Source: GCA-2687025 sp964473525
GTDB lineage: Bacteria > Poribacteria > WGA-4E > GCA-2687025
Length of the DNA stretch: 64,000 bases
Direction: 5' to 3'
Assembly: GCA_964473525.1 (NCBI GenBank)
Contig: CAYYPK010000015.1
Location: 1 to 64,000 of the forward strand
Shown piece by piece: positions 16,857-24,857 of this stretch (position 1 is the stretch's first letter; the number at the start of each line of letters is the position of its first letter). Made by a program: the position numbers and the translations under genes. The notes under the pieces are model-generated. The model was not told the DNA's origin. It worked only from the letters and a program-made list of their open reading frames with translations, and did no database searches.

Positions 16857-17498
16857 CTAGAACGGCGTGTCGCCAGTCACGGTGTCCGCGGCGGCGTCCG
16901 TTAGCTCCAACCACGCGTCGTACATGTCGCGGCCCTGCTCGCGGTACTTCGCGGCGAAATTCGTGACAATGTCCCCATTGGCGTCGTAGCTGCCCTCGCT
17001 CACGAGGCGGAACACGCCGGCGCTCTCGGCGATCACCAGCAACTCGTCGAAGTAGTCGGCGATGTCCGTGGCGATATGCAACCTGCCGTCGGCGCGCAGG
17101 ACGCGCGCCACATTGACCACGAATTCCGTCGTCACGACGCGCCGTTTGTGGTGACGCTTCTTGGGCCATGGGTCAGGAAACTGCACGTGCACGACAGACA
17201 CGGACGCCGCTGGCGCCCGCTCGGCAAAGAACTCGCGCGCGTCACCCCGGACCAGTCGGACGTTGCGGAGGTCGCGTTTCCCCACCCGCTCGCAAGCGAT
17301 GTAGAACGGCTTGGGGACGACCTCAATGCCCAGGTAATTCACATCCGGTCGCGCGGTCGCCGCGTCGATCACGTACATACCGCGGCCGCATCCGACATCA
17401 ATCTCGACAGGACTGTCGTGGCGGAACACCTCCCGCCAGCACAGCACGTCGGGCGCCGTGTCGAGGCGGAGCTCCACTGCCGGCGGCGTGTCATTCAC
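16857..17498 (-). CDS. trmB: tRNA (guanine-N7-)-methyltransferase
   Basis: 213 residues from GTG at 17498, which overlaps the end of the upstream lipoprotein gene by 8 bp (GTGAATGA); a TTG at 17522 is possible but less likely. The class I SAM-binding motif is EIDVGCGRGMYV, followed by LGIEVVPKPF, VRLVRGDA and the TrmB signature VHVQFPDPWPKKRHHKRR. The C-terminal region with LHIATDIADYFDELL and TNFAAKYREQG fits the family. It methylates G46 in the tRNA variable loop. It is translationally coupled to the preceding lipoprotein gene. Confidence 0.93.
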   Translation of the reverse strand: MNDTPPAVELRLDTAPDVLCWREVFRHDSPVEIDVGCGRGMYVIDAATARPDVNYLGIEVVPKPFYIACERVGKRDLRNVRLVRGDAREFFAERAPAASVSVVHVQFPDPWPKKRHHKRRVVTTEFVVNVARVLRADGRLHIATDIADYFDELLVIAESAGVFRLVSEGSYDANGDIVTNFAAKYREQGRDMYDAWLELTDAAADTVTGDTPF

Positions 17499-20400
17499 CC
17501 TCGGGCCTCGCCTGTCGGACAATGGGTTTGGCGTCGTGGTGGGTCGCTAGGGCGCGGGCGGCGGTCGTGGCGAGTTCCTCGCTACGGTACGCTCCGACGA
17601 CCACGCGGTACCGCACGCCGCTTGGGAGGGACACTCTGTTGACGCTCGCGCCCGCGCCTACCTCGCCGGCGAGCGCGGATGCCGGCGCCTCGCGTAGGAA
17701 AGAGCCGATCTGTAGATAGAACGGCCCGGCGGCCCGGTCGGTGCTGTCCGCCGCCCAAGACTCTCTGGTGATCCGGCCATCTCGGAAGACGAGCGTCTTG
17801 GCGCCAACGTCGGAATACGACGGCGCACGCGCGCCCGCATCGGAGTAGCCGCGGAACGACTGGTCGAACGTGACGACGCCAGAACCCTCGCCCGTCGGCG
17901 TCACCGCGACGTTGGCCACGTCGACCGCGACGCGTGCGTACAGGCGGTCGATGTGGTCGAGGTGTGCGGCGAACTCGTCCAGTCCAACCATGGCGTCGCC
18001 ACCGGCGCTCTCGCGCCCACGATGCACGACGGCTGCAGAGTCGTACAACGCGAGGAGCGACCGGCGGTCGCCACCGGCCCACGCGGCCCGCCATTGCCCA
18101 ACGAGTTCGCCAACTGAGACTGACGGCGGCTCGTCGGGTGGGGCGGCGGCGCGGCGCAAGAGCACGGCGGCGTCTTCCTCACGCGCGAGCGCCTCGAATA
18201 TGGAGCGAGCCGCGTCGTACCGCTCCGGCGGCACCGTGTGCTGACGCACAACTAGCTCCAGCCGGTAGATGACGTGAGCGTCCTCGACAGCCGTCGTGCG
18301 CTTGAGGGAGGCGAACTCCGTCTGCAGCAGCAGCGGCTCTGGCAGGTCCGGCGCCTCATACCCTGAGGGCACCTCGACGCTGACCGTGCGTGTCAGCGTG
18401 TTAGGCACGCCCAGCACCATCGCTCGCGTGCGGCCGGGCTCGGCAACCAGCGCCGCGTACGAGCCCAGATCCGCGCTTGGGATAGGGATCGCCCACGCGT
18501 CGTCGGTCCGCGACCCATACTCGCTCACGGTGAAGTCTGCCGTCACGGAGAACGCCTCGTAGGCGTCCTCAATGCCCGCGAGCTCTGCGGCATCCACCGC
18601 CACGCCAGGATATTCGGGGCTCATGAGCGAGCGCATGTACTCAGCCAGATCAGCGGGAGGTACCGCCTGGTACGCGCGTCGGACGTCGCTGGCGTGCGTG
18701 CCGGTGGCGGTCAGGTTCTCAGCCCCGTACACCGCTCCTCCTGGGTCCAACCCGAGAGTAAGCGTCCAGTCGTAGCGGTTCATGTCCGGCGTGTCGATGG
18801 GCGTCCGCACCCACACGGGCGCGTCGTCGGTAACAAGCATCACGGTGCGCCCTTGGTCACTGGCGGGCAGCCTGCCGTATGGGACGGTGTCGTCCGTGGG
18901 GTCCACCCACGCGTACCCACCGGGCATCGAGGCGTCGGGTACCGCGAGGATCATGTGGGAGAACTGCCCCAGCGACGGCAACTCCAGGTCTATGTCCGAG
19001 CCGCCGTACGTCGGGTTGATGAGCGCCGGGTACGCCTCGACCCCGATCGCCTGGAACATGGTCATGAGGAGCGTGCACTTGTCCTTGCAGTCGCCGTAGC
19101 GGTGGCGCAGCACCTCGCTTGCCGCGTGCGGCTGGAACTCGCCCTGCCCCAACTGAATGCCCACGTACCGGGTCTCCGACGCCACGAAGTCCGCCAGGGC
19201 GCGCACTCGACCGTCGTGGTCGCGCGCGAGCTGCACGACATCCGCCACGGCAGCGGACACCTCGGCGTCCAGCGTCGTGCGGCCGGTCAGCAGGGAGCGG
19301 TACCAGTCGTGGAGCGTGTCCCACTCCTCGACGGACGAGAACGCGAATCTGGGCAGCACATCGGTCGGAGGCGGGCCGTTAGTCTCCGCCGCGTAGGCCG
19401 CCGTCTCGCCGTACTGCCACAGGTAAGTAACCTCGGGCCCTTGCACCATGCCGCTCGCGTCGGGTTCCGGCGAGATTGCGGCTTGCACATCACACTGGTA
19501 CGCCTTCCACAGGAACGGCACGCCATTAGGGGTCCGCAACGCGTATTGGCTCGCCAACGTCGGGTACGCCGCCTGGAAGGTCATGGAGCCCCAGAACCAC
19601 ATGTTGTCTGTCGTGCCGCGGCCGACCTTGTCCTCCACGGTCACCTGGTACTCGAGGACCACCCCCTCGGCGAGCGCAGGGAAGGAGATCACCTTCCACA
19701 GCGAGTCCGAGTATAGGTTGAAGGTCAGAGCTTCCGGTGGCGTCACATCGCGGATGCCGTCGGCGCCGACATCCAGCACGGTCCCGTCTGGCAGGAGCGC
19801 CCGCGCCACGTTCACGCCGATGTTCTGCGAGGCGGCGTTGTACGGTATCGCCACTTCGCCGTACTCCCCGAACGACCTGCGATGCTGCAACTGCACCACC
19901 TGCTGCGTGGAGAAGCGCGTGCGCCCGGTCGGCGTGATCTCGTGCTCTGACCTGCTCAGAAGGATGACGGCGTCGGCGTCCGCGTGGTTCGCCGCCGCCC
20001 GCGCCGCCGCGACGCGCTCGTCGATGTCGTCTGGCAGGATTCGCACGGGCGGGACGACCTCGACGGTGGCGTCGGACGCCGCTGCTATCAGAGCTGCGAC
20101 CCGCTCGATGCTCGCCCGCGCCTCGTCGTCCGTAGCATCCAGCGCGTACGCCTGTCCGTAGTCGCGCTTGGCCGCTTCGAGTTCTCCCAGTTCCTCGTGG
20201 ATCGCACCTCGCCGCATCCATGGTCGTCGGTCGGCGGGGTTGGCCGCGCTACGCCGGGCGTACGCCTCAAGCGCGTCCGGGTAGCGCGCGCCGGCCTCGT
20301 ACGCCAATCCGAGGTAGAAGTCGAGATCGTCGGAAGCGGCGTCAGCGCGCGTCGGGTCGAGCGCGTCTGCCTGCTCGAGCGCCGTGATCGCCTCCGCCAC

Positions 20401-20877
20401 GCGCCCGGCCTGCTGATAGGCGAGGCCGATGTGGACGAGAGCGTATTGGTCGTCGGGATGCTCGGCGAGCACGGCTTCGAACTGCGCCGCCGCCGCCGCG
20501 TGCGCGCCGGCCGACTCCTCAACGAAGCCAAGGTAGTTCCGCGCCTCGTGGCCCTCGCCGAGGGCCAGAGCGGCGTCTAGGTGGAATCGGGCGCCGCCGA
20601 TGTCTCCGACGGCTGACAGCAACTGACCAAGCGTGAGGTGGATGGCCGGCTCATCGGGTCTCAGGTCGAGCGAACGGTCTAGCAGCTCGATGGCGGTCTC
20701 GTACTCGCGCACGCGGATGTGCGTGTTGGCGTCGTTGACTAAGTCCGACCAGGGCCGAGGTGGAAGGGGTCTTGCCGCGATACTCAGCTCCCGCGCGCAC
20801 CCAGCGAGGGTGAGGGCGAGGACGCCGACGAGGACACCTGCGATCATCGCTGACGCGGTTGCGCGCGGTCGCGACAC
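17491..20877 (-). CDS. Giant lipoprotein: TPR, DUF3857, transglutaminase, NTF2-like and SPOR domains
   Basis: 1128 residues from GTG at 20877, which gives an Arg-containing n-region; an ATG at 20847 is inside the signal. The lipobox LTLAGC places the acylated Cys at 27. About residues 40-265 are TPR repeats (YETAIELLDRSLDLRPDE, ALVHIGLAYQQAGRVAEAI). Then a DUF3857-like beta region, and a transglutaminase core with Cys597 (YGDCKDKC), His641 (FSHMI) and Asp659 (WVDPTDD). Near residue 910 there is an NTF2/SnoaL-like domain (VGQWRAAWAGGDRRSLLALY). The C-terminus is SPOR-like (FYLQIGSF ... RYRVVVGAYRS). SPOR domains bind denuded septal peptidoglycan, suggesting a cell-wall-associated outer-membrane lipoprotein. 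Confidence 0.82.
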   Translation of the reverse strand: MSRPRATASAMIAGVLVGVLALTLAGCARELSIAARPLPPRPWSDLVNDANTHIRVREYETAIELLDRSLDLRPDEPAIHLTLGQLLSAVGDIGGARFHLDAALALGEGHEARNYLGFVEESAGAHAAAAAQFEAVLAEHPDDQYALVHIGLAYQQAGRVAEAITALEQADALDPTRADAASDDLDFYLGLAYEAGARYPDALEAYARRSAANPADRRPWMRRGAIHEELGELEAAKRDYGQAYALDATDDEARASIERVAALIAAASDATVEVVPPVRILPDDIDERVAAARAAANHADADAVILLSRSEHEITPTGRTRFSTQQVVQLQHRRSFGEYGEVAIPYNAASQNIGVNVARALLPDGTVLDVGADGIRDVTPPEALTFNLYSDSLWKVISFPALAEGVVLEYQVTVEDKVGRGTTDNMWFWGSMTFQAAYPTLASQYALRTPNGVPFLWKAYQCDVQAAISPEPDASGMVQGPEVTYLWQYGETAAYAAETNGPPPTDVLPRFAFSSVEEWDTLHDWYRSLLTGRTTLDAEVSAAVADVVQLARDHDGRVRALADFVASETRYVGIQLGQGEFQPHAASEVLRHRYGDCKDKCTLLMTMFQAIGVEAYPALINPTYGGSDIDLELPSLGQFSHMILAVPDASMPGGYAWVDPTDDTVPYGRLPASDQGRTVMLVTDDAPVWVRTPIDTPDMNRYDWTLTLGLDPGGAVYGAENLTATGTHASDVRRAYQAVPPADLAEYMRSLMSPEYPGVAVDAAELAGIEDAYEAFSVTADFTVSEYGSRTDDAWAIPIPSADLGSYAALVAEPGRTRAMVLGVPNTLTRTVSVEVPSGYEAPDLPEPLLLQTEFASLKRTTAVEDAHVIYRLELVVRQHTVPPERYDAARSIFEALAREEDAAVLLRRAAAPPDEPPSVSVGELVGQWRAAWAGGDRRSLLALYDSAAVVHRGRESAGGDAMVGLDEFAAHLDHIDRLYARVAVDVANVAVTPTGEGSGVVTFDQSFRGYSDAGARAPSYSDVGAKTLVFRDGRITRESWAADSTDRAAGPFYLQIGSFLREAPASALAGEVGAGASVNRVSLPSGVRYRVVVGAYRSEELATTAARALATHHDAKPIVRQARPEGE

Positions 20878-21086
20878 AGCTAGGATCCCCCAAAGTTCGT
20901 AAGCGACGCGGCGCTCGGTAGCAGGAATTGTACGCCCGCGCGGCTGCGCCCGACAAGCCGCGCGGCGTGCAATGCGCTGGTCCACCGGCCCGACCGAGAA
21001 CAGGCGGCGCCGACTCCGCGCGACGGTCGTCGGGAGCCTAGTGCAGGTGCGTCCAGGGATTCTCTCGCGCGCCGGGAAGACCGCGC

Positions 21087-23228
21087 CTATCGTCTGACGG
21101 GCGCTCGCAGAACACGCGTGTCGTGTCCGCTGCCGTCCGGGCGAGGTCGGGACACGGTCGCCGTGAGTTCCCCTGTCTTGGCGAAGCTGATGGCCCACTC
21201 TCCGCTGCCGTCACTAACGAGCGCTGTGAGCGTGTCCGTGTCCTCCCTCACGGTCGCTTGAGACTCCGCGGCGTCGACCGTCAGCACATGGAGGAAATAG
21301 TCGCGGGAGGCTGGCGCGTCGGGCGAGACCTCGACTCGCCACCTCCCGGCCTCGTCTGGGTCGTACTCCTTCGTCGGCGCGTAGTTCTGGCCCTGCACCT
21401 CGAATTCGCGTCCCTCGCCGCCGACAACGTGTGTGTGGCGGCCCGCCGGCGCGAGCGTCCGCACCACGAGCTCGGATGCGTCGTTCGCGATGGCGATGGA
21501 CCCGTCGTCGTTCAGGCGTGGTTCCGCCGCGGAATGCAGCAGCCAGCGCTTGACGTGGGACGAGTCGGCGCTCTCAACCCGGTCGAACACCACGAACGTC
21601 GACGGCCGTACGAAGAGAAACGCGCGCGTGAACTCGACGACCTTGCCCGGCGCGTACGACGCGGTCGCGTCGCCAACGACGTACGTGAACTCGTCACCGC
21701 TCTCGTACGCGAGGATCTCGCCGCGGACGTACTCGCCGTCGGCGGTGACGTCGGCGACCAGATTGGCGCCCCCGACGTAGATCTGCCCTCCGTCGTTGGA
21801 GCCGCTGCCTGCGCGGCCGCCGCCCCACGTCGCGCCGCCGAACTCCTCGTTCGGATCCGTCACCGTCATGGTGTTGTGCGCGATCGAACGGGCGTAGTAG
21901 GCGCCGCGATGGCGGGTCGCGTCGTACACGCCACTGTCGACGGCGAGCAGGCCGTTGCGATGGATGACGAACGAGTTATTGTCCGCGTGCTGATGCCCGC
22001 CGTACCACGTCGGCTGACAGTAAAACATGGCGAACGTCGCCTCGCGGGACCAGTCGCTGCGCATGGCGACGTAGCCGAGCCCTCCGAAGAGCCGCGCCGT
22101 GGGCAGATATGCGGTATCGACGTGAGCGCCGCCCGAACGGGGTCCGTCGTGCCAGAGCACGTAGGGCCACCACGCGCTGCCGTCGCGGACGTGTCGGCGG
22201 CCGGCTGCTCTCCGCGCCTGCGCTTCGGCGCGTAGCTGTTCTACCCAACGCCCCGCGAGCGGCTCGCCGCGGCGCCGGTGCGCGAGTGACAGATAGGACG
22301 CGTTCGCCTCGGAGAACGAGTCGCGGCCGCCGATGTCCGCGACGCTGATCCACGACCCGTCATAGGGGCGGGTGCAGTAGACCTGGAAGGCTCCCTCACC
22401 GTCCAAACCCCTGAACGCCGACCACAGATCTTCGCCGGTCGCGGTCTGCCACGCTTCGATCTGGTGCGCGAACTCGTAGGTGAAGAAGGCGTGGTACGAC
22501 ATGCTCTCGTGCCAGCCACCGTCCCCTTGGGTGACGATCTCGTGCGCGGGCATCATGTGATGCTTGAGGAGGTACACGCCGTCGAGCGCGAGTTGCTCCG
22601 CCGCGTCGTCGTCGACCCCCTCGCCGTACAGGGCGAGGCCGACGTAGAGGACGGGGCCGTACTCGAGGTACAGATGGTTGTTGAAGTCCGAGTGGCGCCA
22701 CGTGTCGTAGCACGCCTTCGCGTTGCGAATCGCCGCCTCGCCGTAGCGCGTGCGCTGCTCGTCAGTCAAGTCGTCACGCAGCCAGTCGTAGCCGAATGCG
22801 AGCCCCTTGGCGATGCGCGGGTACGTCCAGCTGTCACCCTCGGCGGCTACCAGGTAGTCGGCGATCCCGAGGGCCAAGGCGAGGTGGTCCTTGTCGCCCG
22901 ACAGCCGGTAGGCGATCGACGCGGCCACCAACTGATTCCCGGTCGCCCACAGGTTCGCATAGAAGTGCCCCGCGTCGGCCCACTCGACCAGCCACGCGTA
23001 CGTCTCGGCCACGCTCCCCGCCGTCGTCGTGCGGCCCTTCACTTCCACGATGCCGTCCGCGTCCATGAAGATTCGCGGGTGGTCGCGCCGGATGTTGGCC
23101 AGGTCAGGGCGCAGGGCCTCCCACGCCGCCTCGTCGCGGGCTCGCAGATCGGGATACGCGGCGTTGGCCGCAGGCGCGCCGGCCAAGAACGCCAAGATGA
23201 GGCACGCGGCAAGCACGAGGGCCGGCAT
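21087..23228 (-). CDS. Secreted heparinase II/III-family polysaccharide lyase
   Basis: 713 residues with a signal peptide (MPALVLAACLILAFLAGAPAANA). The middle third is the alpha/alpha toroid of alginate-lyase type (FGYDWLRDDLTDEQRTRYG, GDGGWHESMSYHAFFTYEF) and the C-terminal half is the heparinase II/III beta-sandwich with GGHQHADNNSFVIHRNG, where His412 and His414 lie in the metal or substrate site. Such enzymes (PL12, 15, 17, 21) cleave uronic-acid-containing polysaccharides by beta-elimination. The start ATG overlaps the TAA of the upstream GDPD gene by one base (TAATG). Substrate could be a glycosaminoglycan, alginate or related polymer. Confidence 0.85.
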   Translation of the reverse strand: MPALVLAACLILAFLAGAPAANAAYPDLRARDEAAWEALRPDLANIRRDHPRIFMDADGIVEVKGRTTTAGSVAETYAWLVEWADAGHFYANLWATGNQLVAASIAYRLSGDKDHLALALGIADYLVAAEGDSWTYPRIAKGLAFGYDWLRDDLTDEQRTRYGEAAIRNAKACYDTWRHSDFNNHLYLEYGPVLYVGLALYGEGVDDDAAEQLALDGVYLLKHHMMPAHEIVTQGDGGWHESMSYHAFFTYEFAHQIEAWQTATGEDLWSAFRGLDGEGAFQVYCTRPYDGSWISVADIGGRDSFSEANASYLSLAHRRRGEPLAGRWVEQLRAEAQARRAAGRRHVRDGSAWWPYVLWHDGPRSGGAHVDTAYLPTARLFGGLGYVAMRSDWSREATFAMFYCQPTWYGGHQHADNNSFVIHRNGLLAVDSGVYDATRHRGAYYARSIAHNTMTVTDPNEEFGGATWGGGRAGSGSNDGGQIYVGGANLVADVTADGEYVRGEILAYESGDEFTYVVGDATASYAPGKVVEFTRAFLFVRPSTFVVFDRVESADSSHVKRWLLHSAAEPRLNDDGSIAIANDASELVVRTLAPAGRHTHVVGGEGREFEVQGQNYAPTKEYDPDEAGRWRVEVSPDAPASRDYFLHVLTVDAAESQATVREDTDTLTALVSDGSGEWAISFAKTGELTATVSRPRPDGSGHDTRVLRAPVRR

Positions 23229-23929
23229 TAGCGTAGGCCCTCGGCGCGCAGGTGGTCGACGAGAATGTCTGGCCGATTGGAGCTCACGCCGCTGACGCCG
23301 AGGCCGATCATCGCCTTCATCTCGTCGAGCAGGTCTGGGTTCCAGGCGCGGATATGCATACCCAGGTCGAGCGCCTGCTGCACGCGGCGCATGCTCATGT
23401 TGCGGTACTGGACCCCTATCGCGGTGGCGCCCAGGTCGTGCGCCATGGGTATGTCGTCATCGGACGGGTTGGGGAGGATGGCGCCGATCTCCAGACGGTC
23501 GTCGATCTCTTTCACGCGCGCCAGGCGGTCCATGTTGAACGACGTGAAGACGACCTGCTCCTCGAGTCCCAACTGCGTCACCGCGCCGACAGCGGCCTCG
23601 ACAACTCCCTCACCCTTAAGCTCGCACAGCAGGCGAATGTGTGTGGACGTGGCGTGGAGCACCTCGACGAAGGTTGGCACTTGCAGTCCGTCGCCAGCGT
23701 CGAGCGCGCGTATGTCCGCGAACGACATGTCCGCGATGGCTCCTGAGCCGTCTGTGGTGCGGTCCACCGTGGTGTCGTGCATCACGATGAGCCGGTTGTC
23801 GCGCGTGAGATGGACATCGCACTCGGTGTAGTCACACCCCAGCTCGATGGCGTACTCGAACCCCCGCACAGTGTTTTCGGGTAGTACGGCGGCGGCGCCT
23901 CGGTGTCCAACGGCGTAGGGCGCGTGCAT
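23228..23929 (-). CDS. Glycerophosphodiester phosphodiesterase (GDPD) family
   Basis: 233 residues, no signal peptide. GDPD hallmarks are clear: GHRGA with catalytic His9, PENT, ECDVHLTRD with metal ligands Glu36 and Asp38, and MHDTTVDRTTDG with His51. The TIM barrel continues with CELKGEG and FTSFNMDRL, ending with GVSGVSSNRPDIL. It releases sn-glycerol 3-phosphate from glycerophosphodiesters. Overlap with the heparinase start implies coupled translation, which is unusual for a housekeeping lipid-turnover enzyme and may reflect an accessory role in degrading a phosphate-linked polymer. Confidence 0.88.
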   Translation of the reverse strand: MHAPYAVGHRGAAAVLPENTVRGFEYAIELGCDYTECDVHLTRDNRLIVMHDTTVDRTTDGSGAIADMSFADIRALDAGDGLQVPTFVEVLHATSTHIRLLCELKGEGVVEAAVGAVTQLGLEEQVVFTSFNMDRLARVKEIDDRLEIGAILPNPSDDDIPMAHDLGATAIGVQYRNMSMRRVQQALDLGMHIRAWNPDLLDEMKAMIGLGVSGVSSNRPDILVDHLRAEGLR

Positions 23930-23953
23930 GGCGAGCGTCTCCGGGTTCGTGGG

Positions 23954-24793
23954 CTAGAGGACGAAGTCAGCGTGGTAGGCTTCTATGTCGACATCCTCGC
24001 CCCACCCGTCGTGGACGACGAGGCGGAAGCGTTGTGTCAGCGTGTCGCCGTCGCTCAGCGTGTAGGGCGCTTCGAGCGTGAAGTTGGCGAGCATGGTGCC
24101 GTAGTCGCGCACGAAGAACGGAGATGGCGGGTCGTCCGGGTGTGTGATGAGCGTGATCCCTACCGGATCGCCGGCGACGAGGCCGCTGTAGTCCACCCAG
24201 TCGGCGTGCTGACCCATGGTCTCGGCTTCATCCCGTTGACCATTCGAGTTGACGACGCGGCCGCCATCCTCGACGTCCATCGAGTCGGCTACTCGCACCC
24301 CGAAGTACGAGTGACTGTCCCTCGCGAACGTGACGTCGCCCACGAGCGATGTGAGAGCGCTGGATACGTCCAGCACGTGCGCAACACTGTCGGGCCGCCA
24401 GGCGATGTCACGCCGCTCGGTAAGCATCTCCACGCCAGCCGCCGTCACCCACGTGTTGCTGGAGGCGATGGACGCCGCGTCGTCTGCGGTAGCGACCTCC
24501 GCTCCGTCCAGGCGGATGTCTCCCAGGTTGTCACGCGTGGGGTTGTTGTCGTGGAAGAAGTTGACGCCGTTCACGTTGGCGTGGCCGAGGAATACCGACT
24601 TGTGGTGGCTGTACCGGTACGCGCTGCTGGTAGTCACCTGGTGACAGGCAGGCGTCAGCACTGGGTAGAAGTTGGGACGCGACATGCGAAAGTCGCCCCA
24701 GCCCAGGTGGCCCTTGTTGTACGCGAGGGCGAAGTTGTCTCCGTGGTAGAACTTGTAGCGCAGGTCTTCCTCAACGATGCGGATAGCGCTCAT
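23954..24793 (-). CDS. DUF6807 (PmoA-like) protein
   Basis: 279 residues, no signal peptide. The block RPNFYPVLTPACHQVT followed by SHHKSVFLGHANVNGVNFF is the signature of the DUF6807 family (named for an old and probably misleading annotation as methane oxygenase PmoA). These proteins fold as a beta-sandwich and occur in carbohydrate-degradation loci of Planctomycetes, Verrucomicrobia and Bacteroidetes; the HH pair may bind a metal or sugar. It sits 24 bases upstream of the GDPD gene on the same strand and 64 bases downstream of the glycosidase-like gene, consistent with one polysaccharide-related operon. Biochemical function is unknown. Confidence 0.75.
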   Translation of the reverse strand: MSAIRIVEEDLRYKFYHGDNFALAYNKGHLGWGDFRMSRPNFYPVLTPACHQVTTSSAYRYSHHKSVFLGHANVNGVNFFHDNNPTRDNLGDIRLDGAEVATADDAASIASSNTWVTAAGVEMLTERRDIAWRPDSVAHVLDVSSALTSLVGDVTFARDSHSYFGVRVADSMDVEDGGRVVNSNGQRDEAETMGQHADWVDYSGLVAGDPVGITLITHPDDPPSPFFVRDYGTMLANFTLEAPYTLSDGDTLTQRFRLVVHDGWGEDVDIEAYHADFVL

Positions 24794-24857
24794 CGGGGCT
24801 CCAGACGGGTCGCGAGTGGCGGGCGCGAGTCTAACGTAAGGCCGCGCTACGTGTCTC

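Noticed and set aside
17491..21198. A longer start (1235 residues) for the TPR-transglutaminase lipoprotein
   Set aside because: The extra 107 residues are Arg-rich without a domain and place the lipobox in the middle of the protein. The GTG at 20877 gives a proper lipoprotein signal.
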